Shown in pieces: positions 1 to 5,067 of a DNA stretch of 5,200 nt (its first letter is position 1; every line of letters starts with the position of its first letter). Both the position numbers and the translations under genes were made by a program. The stretch covers positions 1 through 5,200 of the forward strand of contig JAIEIQ010000267.1 in assembly GCA_029065305.1 (NCBI GenBank). Reading direction: 5' to 3'. The notes beneath the pieces were generated by a model. That model saw nothing but the letters and a program-made list of their open reading frames with translations, was not told the origin of the DNA and did not search any database. This DNA comes from Oscillospiraceae bacterium. GTDB taxonomy: Bacteria > Bacillota > Clostridia > Oscillospirales > Oscillospiraceae.

Positions 1-28
1 CCCCAGGGGGGTTCGCCTCTTTAACGAC

Positions 29-57
29 AGTATAGCACATGCCGGTCACAAAAACAG
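29..57 (-). promoter_or_regulatory. Possible leftward promoter for a gene off the left edge
   Basis: On the minus strand a TGC-TATACT extended -10 is seen at 29-34 (plus-strand AGTATA). The -35 region is poor: CTGTTT would sit 17 bp upstream. An AAAGAGGCG stretch, somewhat like a ribosome binding site, follows just downstream on the minus strand, at about 13-21. No leftward start codon lies inside the window, so the gene it would serve is out of view. The -10 resembles that of the MATE gene (CTATACTGT in both). This is a plausible but weak call. Confidence 0.35.
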
Positions 58-327
58 TTGCAAATTTAATATTTTGTAAAATATACTCAAAAAAAGAATT
101 CGACGCAAAAATATCCAATTTTTGTAATTTTCATTCCATTCAATTTGATATCGGCCAAAATTAGTCTAAGTTTATACCTATTTATGCTTCTTTGCCATTT
201 TAATAGTTCGTTGTTTTTGGAATTGTTTTCTTTAATAGTAAATTTTATCCATTTCTATATTTTGAATTTGTTATTCCGCAGCACTTCCAGCCGCCAAAAC
301 CCATCCGAAAAAATTTGCGTTTCCCTC
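52..327. other. AT-rich intergenic region, no convincing gene
   Basis: This stretch is strongly AT-rich, unlike the GC-rich genes to the right. The frame that continues into the GntR gene is open from an ATG at 145. Its translation there is a low-complexity run of Phe, Leu, Ser and Ile with no ribosome binding site, and it is upstream of the promoter at 328-355, so it is not coding. Two small AT-rich inverted repeats are visible: ATATTTT/AAAATAT at 69-84, and CAAAAAT/ATTTTTG at 106-124 with a 5-base gap. Either could be a weak terminator, a protein site or simply AT composition. Nothing else is recognisable. Confidence 0.6.
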
Positions 328-355
328 TTGACAAACCGCTCATACTGTGTATACT
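328..355 (+). promoter_or_regulatory. Sigma-A promoter of the GntR/ABC operon
   Basis: TTGACA at 328-333 is followed after 16 bp by TATACT at 350-355, a near-consensus vegetative promoter. Transcription would start near 362. That is only about 30 bases before the strong ribosome binding site at 393-397 and places the upstream AT-rich open frame outside the transcript. The -10 lies inside the inverted repeat described separately, so binding there would block the polymerase. Confidence 0.75.
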
Positions 356-368
356 GTTCATATACAGA
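346..368. promoter_or_regulatory. Candidate GntR (YtrA-type) operator overlapping the -10
   Basis: An inverted repeat TGTGTATA (346-353) and TATACAGA (361-368) matches at 7 of 8 positions around a 7-bp centre. It covers the -10 hexamer and the expected start site. A 7-bp direct repeat ATACTGT (342-348 and 351-357) overlaps it. YtrA-type GntR repressors usually bind inverted repeats in their own promoters, so autorepression is the natural inference. No binding consensus was computed. Confidence 0.5.
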
Positions 369-381
369 TAACCAGATTGAT

Positions 382-780
382 ATGTACAGTTTGGAGGTGA
401 ACGCCATCGACCTGATCATCAGCAACGCCAGCGGCCAGCCTATCTATGAACAGATTGTCCGGCAGATAAAGGGGGCCATTACAACGGGAAAGCTGCCGCC
501 GGGGGAGCCTCTGCCCTCCATCCGGGCGCTGGCCCGGGATCTGCGCATCAGCGTGATCACCACCAAGCGGGCCTACGAGGAGCTGGAGCGGGACGGGTTT
601 ATTTACACAGTGGCCGGAAAGGGCAGCTTTGTGGCGGAGCAGGACCTGGAGCTGGCCAAGGAGAGCCATCTGCGGGACATCGAGGCCCATTTGCAGGCGG
701 CGGTGGAGCTGGGCCGGCAGTGCGGCCTGGGTCCGGAGGAGTTAGCGGATATCCTGCGGGTATTATGTGAGGAGGATTAA
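382..780 (+). CDS. GntR family transcriptional regulator, YtrA subfamily
   Basis: This is a small winged-helix repressor, 132 residues from the ATG at 382. The GntR DNA-binding domain covers roughly residues 18-85: QPIYEQI near residue 20, then PSIRALARDL and TTKRAYEELERDGFI for the helix-turn-helix, and the wing motif VAGKGSFVAE near 78-86. A short helical tail of about 45 residues follows instead of a large effector domain, which marks the YtrA type. Such proteins typically repress their own operon with an ABC transporter, as here: the ATPase gene starts 5 bp after this stop. The start is uncertain. ATG 382 has no ribosome binding site. GTG 397 overlaps one. The strong GGAGG at 393-397 is spaced ideally for the ATC codon at 406, which would give a protein beginning (M)DLIISNASGQP. 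The family assignment is firm; the exact start is not. Confidence 0.9.
   Translation: MYSLEVNAIDLIISNASGQPIYEQIVRQIKGAITTGKLPPGEPLPSIRALARDLRISVITTKRAYEELERDGFIYTVAGKGSFVAEQDLELAKESHLRDIEAHLQAAVELGRQCGLGPEELADILRVLCEED
393..397 (+). promoter_or_regulatory. Strong ribosome binding site that questions the GntR start codon
   Basis: GGAGG (extended GGAGGTGA, 393-400) lies within the reading frame, downstream of the ATG at 382. The in-frame codon 8 bases after GGAGG is ATC (406-408), exactly where the GntR domain begins. No ATG or GTG is placed at the right distance. Either the gene uses a rare ATC start, or one of the two poorly served upstream codons (ATG 382, GTG 397) is used. Confidence 0.5.
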
Positions 781-785
781 ACACA

Positions 786-1640
786 GTGGATACAAACGCG
801 ATTGCTATCAAGGGCTTGACCAAGCGCTACAAGGACTTTGCTCTGGAGGATCTGACCCTGAACCTGCCCTATGGCTGTGTGCTGGGGCTGGTGGGGGAGA
901 ACGGGGCCGGAAAGAGCACCACCATCCGGCTGATCATGGATGCCGTCAGCCGGGACGCCGGAACGGTGGAGGTGCTGGGGGCGGACAACCAGGGCCCGGA
1001 CTTCCTGCGGGTGAAGGAGGACGTGGGCGTGGTGCTGGACGAGACCTTTTTCCCCGAGGTGCTCACCGCCGTACAGGTGGGGAAGATCATGGCGGACACC
1101 TACAAAAACTGGGACCGGGAGATCTACGAGGGGTGGCTCCAGCGCCTGGGGCTGCCGGAGAAGAAGAAGCTGAAGGACTACTCCCGGGGCATGACCATGA
1201 AGCTGGGCATCGCGGCGGCTCTGAGCCACCACCCGAGGCTGCTGCTGCTGGACGAGGCCACCGGCGGTCTGGACCCCATGGTCCGGGAGGAGCTGCTGGA
1301 GGTGTTCGCGGACTTCGCCTCCGAAGACGGCCACGCGGTGCTGCTGTCCAGCCACATCGTCAGCGACCTGGAGCGGATCTGCGACTACATCGCCTTTCTC
1401 CACAGGGGGAGGCTGGTTCTGTGCGAGGAGAAGGACGTGCTGCTGGACACCTACGGCATCCTGAAATGCACCCGGGAGCAGCTGTCCAACATCCCGGAGG
1501 AGGCCATTCACGGCAAACGGGTGGGCGCCTACGGCGCGGAGGCCCTGGTGGAGCGGAAGCTGATCCCCCGCGGGCTGACGGTGGACCGGGCCAATCTGGA
1601 GGACATCATTCTGTATCTGGTGAAGGAGGAGAAGCAATGA
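786..1640 (+). CDS. ABC transporter ATP-binding protein
   Basis: This is a cytoplasmic ABC ATPase of 284 residues that powers the membrane protein encoded next. Walker A GENGAGKST lies at residues 37-45, the signature-like SRGMT at 133-137, Walker B LLLLDE at 152-157, the D-loop GGLD at 160-163 and the H-loop histidine at 190 (SSH). The usual Q-loop glutamine region reads VVLDE (82-86), so Asp85 replaces Gln, which I believe is common in YtrB-like ATPases. It starts at GTG 786, 10 bases after AGGAGG (770-775), which lies at the end of the GntR gene. Its stop overlaps the next gene's ATG by 4 bp. The context (YtrA-type repressor, ATPase, small ABC-2 permease) matches operons linked to envelope stress or peptide antibiotics. 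The substrate cannot be told from sequence. Confidence 0.95.
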   Translation: MDTNAIAIKGLTKRYKDFALEDLTLNLPYGCVLGLVGENGAGKSTTIRLIMDAVSRDAGTVEVLGADNQGPDFLRVKEDVGVVLDETFFPEVLTAVQVGKIMADTYKNWDREIYEGWLQRLGLPEKKKLKDYSRGMTMKLGIAAALSHHPRLLLLDEATGGLDPMVREELLEVFADFASEDGHAVLLSSHIVSDLERICDYIAFLHRGRLVLCEEKDVLLDTYGILKCTREQLSNIPEEAIHGKRVGAYGAEALVERKLIPRGLTVDRANLEDIILYLVKEEKQ

Positions 1641-2272
1641 TCGCGCTGTTGAGAAAGGATATCTATGTGGCCGACAAGCAGGCCCGCCTGCTGATTGTTC
1701 TGGCGCTGATTTTCTGTCTGATTCCGAATATGGGGGCCTTCAGCAGCGCCTACGCCCTGATGACAGCCTTCATGGTCCCCATCAACTCCCTGGCCTACGA
1801 CGACAAGAGCAAGTGGGACAAATACGCCGCCATGCTGCCCTACCGGATTTCGGAGCTGGTGGGGAGCAAGTACCTGCTGTGCGTGATCTACACCGGCCTG
1901 GCCTTTTTGATTGTGGCCTTTGGCACGGCTGTCCAGGGGCTGGTGGTCACAAAGGCGGGCATCGACTGGACGGATTTGTGGGAGACGGAGCTGGTGCTGA
2001 TTGTCACGATGGCGTTCATTATGAACCTGACCCTGCCCTTGCTGTACCGGTTCGGGACGGAACGGGGCCGGATGCTGATGGTTCTGATGCTGGGCGCGGC
2101 TTTGGGCATGGGCCTGGGACTGGTGAAGATCGCCAAGACGCTGCACATCCCCGGCCTGCCCCTGCCGCTTATCGTAACGGCGGGCGTCGCGGCGGCTGTC
2201 CTACTGACAGTTATTTCCGTGAGACTGTCCATGCGGTTCTACCGGAACCGCCGGGAGGGGAAGTACGACTAA
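1637..2272 (+). CDS. ABC-2 type transporter permease, ABC2_membrane_5-like
   Basis: This integral membrane protein has 211 residues and is the partner of the preceding ATPase. About six hydrophobic segments are visible, near residues 17-33, 35-52, 78-103, 117-137, 146-163 and 174-195. A conserved-looking loop at about 54-80 contains YDDKSKWDKYAAMLPYR followed by SKYL. This resembles the W-x-x-Y-x-x-x-LP-x-R region of the ABC2_membrane_5 (PF13346) family. The tail is basic (RFYRNRREGK) and probably cytoplasmic. The ATG overlaps the ATPase stop in an ATGA arrangement, so translation is probably coupled, with GGAGGAGAAG just upstream. The length is normal for the family. The substrate is unknown, and the protein may act as an immunity or stress-response exporter. 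Confidence 0.88.
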   Translation: MIALLRKDIYVADKQARLLIVLALIFCLIPNMGAFSSAYALMTAFMVPINSLAYDDKSKWDKYAAMLPYRISELVGSKYLLCVIYTGLAFLIVAFGTAVQGLVVTKAGIDWTDLWETELVLIVTMAFIMNLTLPLLYRFGTERGRMLMVLMLGAALGMGLGLVKIAKTLHIPGLPLPLIVTAGVAAAVLLTVISVRLSMRFYRNRREGKYD

Positions 2273-2279
2273 AGCAGAA

Positions 2280-2309
2280 GGGTCGCTCCAGAGTCATCTG
2301 GAGCGGCCC
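2280..2309. terminator. GC-rich hairpin between convergent operons
   Basis: The arms GGGTCGCTCCAG (2280-2291) and CTGGAGCGGCCC (2298-2309) pair over 12 positions, one of them a G:T wobble, around a 6-base loop. It starts 7 bases after the permease stop and lies 36 bases beyond the MATE stop on the other strand, as expected for a two-way terminator. There is no real T-run on the plus side and only a patchy one (TTCTGCTTT) on the minus side, so it may terminate weakly or protect mRNA ends. Confidence 0.6.
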
Positions 2310-2345
2310 TGTCAAGCATGGACCATTTCCATTATGCGTCCCATT

Positions 2346-3695
2346 TCACACCTGCTCCAGCAGATGCACTTTCTTCCAGTGCCCCCGGGCGTAGAGCGCC
2401 ACGGACAGCCCGGCGCTGAGGATCCAGCCGATGGGCCACGCCCACCAGATGCCCACATACCCCAGCCACACGGGCAGTACATACGCCAGCCCCACCCGCA
2501 GAAACAGATCGGAAAACGTCGTCGCCATAAACTCCCGGGCGGAGCCCGCCCCCTGGAGCACCCCGTCACAGCACTGCTTTACCGCCACGATGAAGATAAA
2601 CGGGGCCACAATCCGCAGGTAGCCCACACCGGCGGCGATGATGTCCCCGCTCTCCGCCGGGACGAAGATGGTCATGGCCTGCTGGGAGAAGAGCAGCAGG
2701 AAGGCCGTGGCGGGGACGCAGACGGCGGCACACAGCCAAATCCCGCCCCGCAGCCCCCGGCCCACCCGGTCCACCTGCTTTCCGCCGATGTTGTGGGCGG
2801 TGAAGCTGGCTACCGCGGAGCCCACGGCGGAGTTGATGTAGACCACGAAATAGATAAGCTTGGAGGCGGAGGAGAAGCCTCCGATGATCCCCGGCACCAC
2901 TGCCGCCTGACTGTTGACCAGGCTCTGGACCATCAGATTCCCTACGGAGACGAAGCTCTTCTGGCAGATCCCCGGCACCGCCAGGGAGGCGATCATCCTC
3001 AGCAGTGCGGGGGAGAACCGCGCCCAGGGCCCGGATTCTATCCTCCCCAGCCGCCGCAGCAGCGCCGCCAGAGAGACCACCGCCGCTACCCCCTGGCACA
3101 GGGCGGTTGCCAGGGCCAGCCCCGCCACCCCCAGATCCACCACCGTCACCAGCAGCACGTCCAGGCCGATGTTCGCCAGGGAGGACGCCACCAGAAAGAT
3201 GAGGGGCGTCACGGTATCCCCCAGGGCGGTGAAAACGCCGGTGCAGGTGTTATATAGAAAGATGAACACCAGCCCCACGGTGTAGATGCGCAGATATTGA
3301 AGGGTGGGCTCCATCAGCGCCTCCGGGGTATTCAGCAGGCCCAGCAGGGGCCGGCAGAAGATCAGGCCCAGCGCCGTCAGGGCCAGGGCCAGCGCGCCGC
3401 TTGCCAGGAGGGAGGTGCTGACGGCGGTTTTCATCCGCTCCATGCGCTTGGCCCCGAAGAGCTGGGAGACTACCACGCTGCATCCGATGTTGATGCCCAG
3501 CGCCGCCGCCATGTAGATCATGGTCACCGGGTAGGAGATGGACACCGCCGAGAGGGCGTCGTCCCCGATGAACTGCCCCGCCACAACGTTGTCCGCCATA
3601 TTGTAGAGCTGCTGGAAAATGACGCTGACCAGCATGGGAACGGAGAACAGCGCCAGCACCCGGCCCGGCCGGCCCTCCGTCAGATCCTTTACCAT
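2346..3695 (-). CDS. MATE family efflux transporter
   Basis: This multidrug and toxic-compound extrusion type pump has 449 residues, the normal length, with about 12 membrane segments. It would export cationic drugs or metabolites using a Na+ or H+ gradient. Family features in order: the first helix with FQQLYNMADNVVAGQFIG (about 27-44), SQLFGAK (78-83), ALGD (157-160), LANIGLDVLL (173-182) in the first lobe, then NIGGKQVDR (302-310), VLQGAGS (379-385) and WWAWPIGW (417-424) in the second. The frame stays open upstream to 3965, but that part crosses the T-box on the other strand. The start at 3695 is chosen because AAGGAGG sits at 3704-3710 and a promoter at 3725-3753. It appears to be transcribed alone. 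The subfamily and substrate are not clear. Confidence 0.94.
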   Translation of the reverse strand: MVKDLTEGRPGRVLALFSVPMLVSVIFQQLYNMADNVVAGQFIGDDALSAVSISYPVTMIYMAAALGINIGCSVVVSQLFGAKRMERMKTAVSTSLLASGALALALTALGLIFCRPLLGLLNTPEALMEPTLQYLRIYTVGLVFIFLYNTCTGVFTALGDTVTPLIFLVASSLANIGLDVLLVTVVDLGVAGLALATALCQGVAAVVSLAALLRRLGRIESGPWARFSPALLRMIASLAVPGICQKSFVSVGNLMVQSLVNSQAAVVPGIIGGFSSASKLIYFVVYINSAVGSAVASFTAHNIGGKQVDRVGRGLRGGIWLCAAVCVPATAFLLLFSQQAMTIFVPAESGDIIAAGVGYLRIVAPFIFIVAVKQCCDGVLQGAGSAREFMATTFSDLFLRVGLAYVLPVWLGYVGIWWAWPIGWILSAGLSVALYARGHWKKVHLLEQV

Positions 3696-3724
3696 TGAGA
3701 ACGCCTCCTTTGCAAACCGTTCAC

Positions 3725-3753
3725 AGTATAGCCGGGGCCGGGGGAAATTGCAA
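3725..3753 (-). promoter_or_regulatory. Promoter of the MATE gene
   Basis: Read on the minus strand, TTGCAA (3748-3753) is followed after exactly 17 bp by TATACT (3725-3730). The start site would fall near 3718, leaving a short leader with AAGGAGG at 3704-3710 and ATG at 3695. It is back to back with the rightward T-box promoter, with 25 bp between the two -35 elements. Confidence 0.7.
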
Positions 3754-3778
3754 GAAGAGGAAAGACAAAAAAACCTCG

Positions 3779-3806
3779 TTGACAACGAAAAAATCTGTGA
3801 TATAAT
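3779..3806 (+). promoter_or_regulatory. Very strong promoter driving the T-box leader
   Basis: A perfect TTGACA (3779-3784) is followed after 16 bp by a perfect TATAAT (3801-3806) with an extended TGA (3798-3800) directly before it. The start would be near 3813, a few bases before stem I of the T-box. A near-consensus promoter fits a gene whose output is set by termination control rather than by an activator. Confidence 0.85.
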
Positions 3807-3982
3807 ACGGATTAATAAAAGCGATGACGAAGCGAGCGCCGGACAGCGGCCCAAAGCGAGCGGGGAATGGTGGGAGCCCCGCGGCGGAGCACCGGCGGCG
3901 GCCACTTCTGAGCGGGGAGCGACGAGCTCCACGGCCTTGCCCCCGTTACAGGGCTGACGAGACATCCCGGACGGGATAAATT

Positions 3983-4011
3983 AGGGTGGTACCGCGAAGA
4001 CCTTCGCCCCT
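3983..4011 (+). promoter_or_regulatory. T-box antiterminator
   Basis: AGGG (3983-3986) pairs with CCCT (4008-4011), then comes the 7-base bulge TGGTACC (3987-3993), then GCGAAG (3994-3999) pairs with CTTCGC (4002-4007). This is the canonical two-helix antiterminator with its tRNA-binding bulge. It shares bases 3997-4008 with the terminator, so the two structures exclude each other. Confidence 0.88.
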
Positions 4012-4036
4012 ATGTGGCGGCGGGTCTTTATTTTTT
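3997..4036 (+). terminator. Intrinsic terminator of the T-box
   Basis: AAGACC (3997-4002) pairs with GGTCTT (4023-4028), and CGCC (4005-4008) with GGCG (4016-4019). The run TTTATTTTTT ends at 4036. The 5' arm overlaps the antiterminator helix, giving the on/off choice. It ends 27 bases before the lipoprotein ATG. Confidence 0.88.
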
Positions 4037-4063
4037 GCCCAAAGGGGGTATGCTTTTTTGAGA

Positions 4064-4480
4064 ATGAAGCGAATCGCGCTGCTGGCGCTGGCGGCGCTGC
4101 TGCTGGCCGGTCTGTGCGCCTGCCGGGTGGAGGGGAACCCCCTGCCGGAGGGCATGGAGGAGGAGGCCCTGCTGGCAAAGGGACGGGAGATGGTCCGGGC
4201 CCTGGCCGGAAACGACTGGGAGGCCGCGTGGGGCCTTCTGCGGGAGGATGTGCGGGAGGAGACGAGCCCCGAGGCCATCGGGGAGCTGGTCCAGCGGCAG
4301 CTGGACGGCGCCGGGGCGTACAAGCAGATCGACAGCTTCCTCACCACCGGCCAGAGCTCCGACGGAGAGGACTACGGTGTGTGCGTGTTCTACTGCAAGT
4401 ACTCCAAGAAAAAAGCGCTTATTCGGGTGGCCGTGGACCCGGAGATGGAGATCATCGGGTTTGAGGTCAAGAAGCGGTAG
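4064..4480 (+). CDS. Small predicted lipoprotein, DUF3887-like
   Basis: This predicted exported lipoprotein has 138 residues. The N-terminus has Lys2-Arg3, a hydrophobic stretch (4-17) and a lipobox LCAC with the lipidated Cys at position 20. The mature part is acidic and soluble: ALLAKGREMVRALAGNDWE, then AWGLLREDVREE and later a VCVFYCKYSKKKALIRV strand region. This layout resembles DUF3887 proteins of Bacillota, which are of unknown function. The start is the only ATG placed before the signal peptide. The ribosome binding site is weak: AAAGGGGG (4041-4048) is 15 bases away and only GAGA is close. It is the first gene after the alanine T-box, so its expression should respond to uncharged tRNA-Ala unless another promoter exists. 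Its 3' end overlaps an opposite-strand gene by 14 bp. Confidence 0.82.
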   Translation: MKRIALLALAALLLAGLCACRVEGNPLPEGMEEEALLAKGREMVRALAGNDWEAAWGLLREDVREETSPEAIGELVQRQLDGAGAYKQIDSFLTTGQSSDGEDYGVCVFYCKYSKKKALIRVAVDPEMEIIGFEVKKR

Positions 4481-4709
4481 GGAACGGCTCCTCCATGAGG
4501 TCCATCCCCATCCGAAGGCCCAGGGCAAAGCTCCTCACGCCGCAGTAAAAGCGGAGGGCGGCTATACAGTCTGCTAAATCAATCCGGTCCCTGGCGGAGA
4601 GGTGTACCGCCGCCGCGAACCGCTCAATGGCGGCTGCCTCTGTCTCCTGAAGCTCTCTCTGGAGCTCCCGGGCGTAGTTTTCGTATAGCCATTCGTAGGT
4701 TTCGTTCAT
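4467..4709 (-). CDS. Small helical protein of unknown function
   Basis: This is an 80-residue product I cannot name with confidence. It starts MNETYEWLYENYARELQREL, is predicted to be largely helical and rich in Glu, Ala and Arg, and ends with FALGLRMGMDLMEE. That C-terminal pattern recalls small helical proteins common near phage or integrative-element regulators in Clostridia (DUF6809-like, a guess). The start at 4709 is chosen because GGAGG lies at 4718-4722, 8 bases upstream. An in-frame ATG at 4724 overlaps that site and has none of its own. It has a strong promoter at 4754-4783 and is divergent from the XRE gene, so it may be controlled by it. Its last 14 bp overlap the end of the lipoprotein gene. 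Confidence 0.72.
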   Translation of the reverse strand: MNETYEWLYENYARELQRELQETEAAAIERFAAAVHLSARDRIDLADCIAALRFYCGVRSFALGLRMGMDLMEEPFPTAS

Positions 4710-4717
4710 AATCAAGT

Positions 4718-4722
4718 CCTCC
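4718..4722 (-). promoter_or_regulatory. Ribosome binding site fixing the start of the small leftward gene
   Basis: Minus-strand GGAGG (plus CCTCC) lies 8 bases before the ATG at 4709. It overlaps the alternative ATG at 4724, which makes that codon unlikely as the start. Confidence 0.75.
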
Positions 4723-4726
4723 ATTG

Positions 4727-4786
4727 CGATATTTTAAGGCGTGTTCTGCCCATATTATAGCACGATATATCAAGGCGTGTCAAGCC
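4727..4786. repeat. 24-bp imperfect direct repeat, candidate XRE operators
   Basis: Copy 1 is at 4727-4750 and copy 2 at 4763-4786, in the same orientation with a 36-bp period. They agree at 19 of 24 positions, including CGATAT at the start, AAGGCGTGT in the middle (4736-4744 and 4772-4780) and GCC at the end. Copy 2 covers the -35 of the leftward promoter and abuts the -10-like TATAAT of the XRE gene. Copy 1 covers the start region of the leftward transcript. The position suits repressor sites that control both genes; this role is inferred. Confidence 0.65.
4754..4783 (-). promoter_or_regulatory. Promoter of the small leftward gene
   Basis: On the minus strand TTGACA (4778-4783) is followed after 18 bp by TATAAT (4754-4759), with TGC directly before the -10 (extended -10). 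The start would be near 4747, giving a leader of about 38 bases. The -35 lies inside repeat copy 2 and the start site inside copy 1. Confidence 0.75.
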
Positions 4787-4792
4787 TATAAT
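4787..4792 (+). promoter_or_regulatory. Possible -10 element of the XRE gene
   Basis: TATAAT at 4787-4792 is a perfect -10, but no good -35 is found 16-18 bp upstream. A start near 4799 would leave only about 5 leader bases and lose the GAGG (4794-4796 region) ribosome binding site. Either the XRE mRNA is nearly leaderless or it starts further upstream. Confidence 0.3.
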
Positions 4793-4803
4793 GAGGTAAT
4801 TAT

Positions 4804-5034
4804 ATGGAAATTAAAATGCCAAAATTTTCGGCACGCATAAAAGAGCTTCGGAAAGAAAAAGGGGTAACACAAGTTGGGATGGCTGAATTTTTAGGCTGTC
4901 AATCCCGTCACTATCAGAAAATTGAACGCGGCGAAATCAATATTCCTTCTTTGATGTTGGAACGATTAGCCGACTATTTCGAGGTTTCCGCCGACTACCT
5001 CCTGGGCCGCTCCGACGACCGCCGAACCCTGTAA
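4804..5034 (+). CDS. XRE family (Cro/CI-type) transcriptional regulator
   Basis: This 76-residue protein is essentially one HTH_3 domain. SARIKELRKEKGVTQVGMAEFLG (about 9-31) gives the first helices, QSRHYQKIERGEINIPS (33-49) the recognition helix and turn, and LERLADYFEVSADYLLGRSD (52-71) the closing helices. It is probably a small repressor acting on its own divergent intergenic region, which carries the 24-bp repeats. The start at 4804 has GAGG about 7 bases upstream; ATG 4816 is a less likely alternative. Codons in the first four-fifths are AT-rich, unlike all neighbours, but the last 50 bases are GC-rich, which suggests acquired DNA joined to local sequence. An alaS-like frame begins 33 bases after its stop and could be co-transcribed. 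Confidence 0.9.
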   Translation: MEIKMPKFSARIKELRKEKGVTQVGMAEFLGCQSRHYQKIERGEINIPSLMLERLADYFEVSADYLLGRSDDRRTL

Positions 5035-5067
5035 AACAAAAAAACTAATATAAAGGAGAGAACCCCC

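Larger units (their letters stand above)
3813..4036 (+). ncRNA. T-box riboswitch, probably alanine-specific
   Basis: This is a tRNA-sensing leader that prevents termination when uncharged tRNA binds. Stem I starts with GATGACGAAG (3823-3832). GAAG (3829-3832) pairs with CTTC (3905-3908), and CGCCGG (3837-3842) pairs with CCGGCG (3892-3897). The distal arm GCGGGG/CCCCGC (3860-3865/3877-3882) closes the conserved-looking AATGGTGGGAG loop. The specifier loop strand is GCGGCCA (3898-3904). By the usual NNN-then-A rule the specifier is GCC, alanine, at 3901-3903. Hairpins follow at 3916-3930 and 3964-3977. The T-box AGGGTGGTACCGCG is at 3983-3996. Its TGGT bulge (3987-3990) would pair with an ACCA tRNA end, which fits tRNA-Ala (discriminator A). 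The class is certain and the alanine reading likely. The first gene after it is a lipoprotein, not alaS. Confidence 0.93.

Noticed and set aside
145..381. N-terminal hydrophobic extension of the GntR protein from ATG 145
   Set aside because: The segment is low-complexity AT-rich translation with no ribosome binding site and lies upstream of the -10 at 350-355, so it would not be transcribed from the operon promoter.
767..1636. Open frame overlapping the ABC ATPase on the plus strand, continuous with the permease frame
   Set aside because: It is a Gly/Arg/Ala-rich shadow of GC-rich coding DNA. Only the part from ATG 1637 has a real membrane-protein sequence and a proper start.
777..1637. Long leftward open frame opposite the ABC ATPase
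   Set aside because: Its composition (rich in His, Gln and Leu) is typical of an antisense shadow, it has no motifs, and the plus-strand frame has all ABC signatures.
2334..3257. Long rightward open frame opposite the MATE gene
   Set aside because: It is a Pro/Arg/His/Gly-rich shadow; the leftward frame has clear MATE family motifs, a ribosome binding site and a promoter.
3899..3904. Glycine specifier GGC (3900-3902) for the T-box
   Set aside because: GCC at 3901-3903 is the triplet followed by the conserved A before the CTTC helix, and the nearby alaS-like gene also supports alanine. A one-base register error cannot be fully excluded by eye.
3696..3965. Upstream extension of the MATE frame to 3965
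   Set aside because: It runs antisense to the T-box and its promoter and lies upstream of the MATE promoter; AAGGAGG at 3704-3710 fixes the start at 3695.
3986..4063. Lipoprotein start at ATG 3986
   Set aside because: That start lies inside the T-box sequence and would add a Pro/Arg-rich stretch before a well-formed signal peptide starting at 4064.
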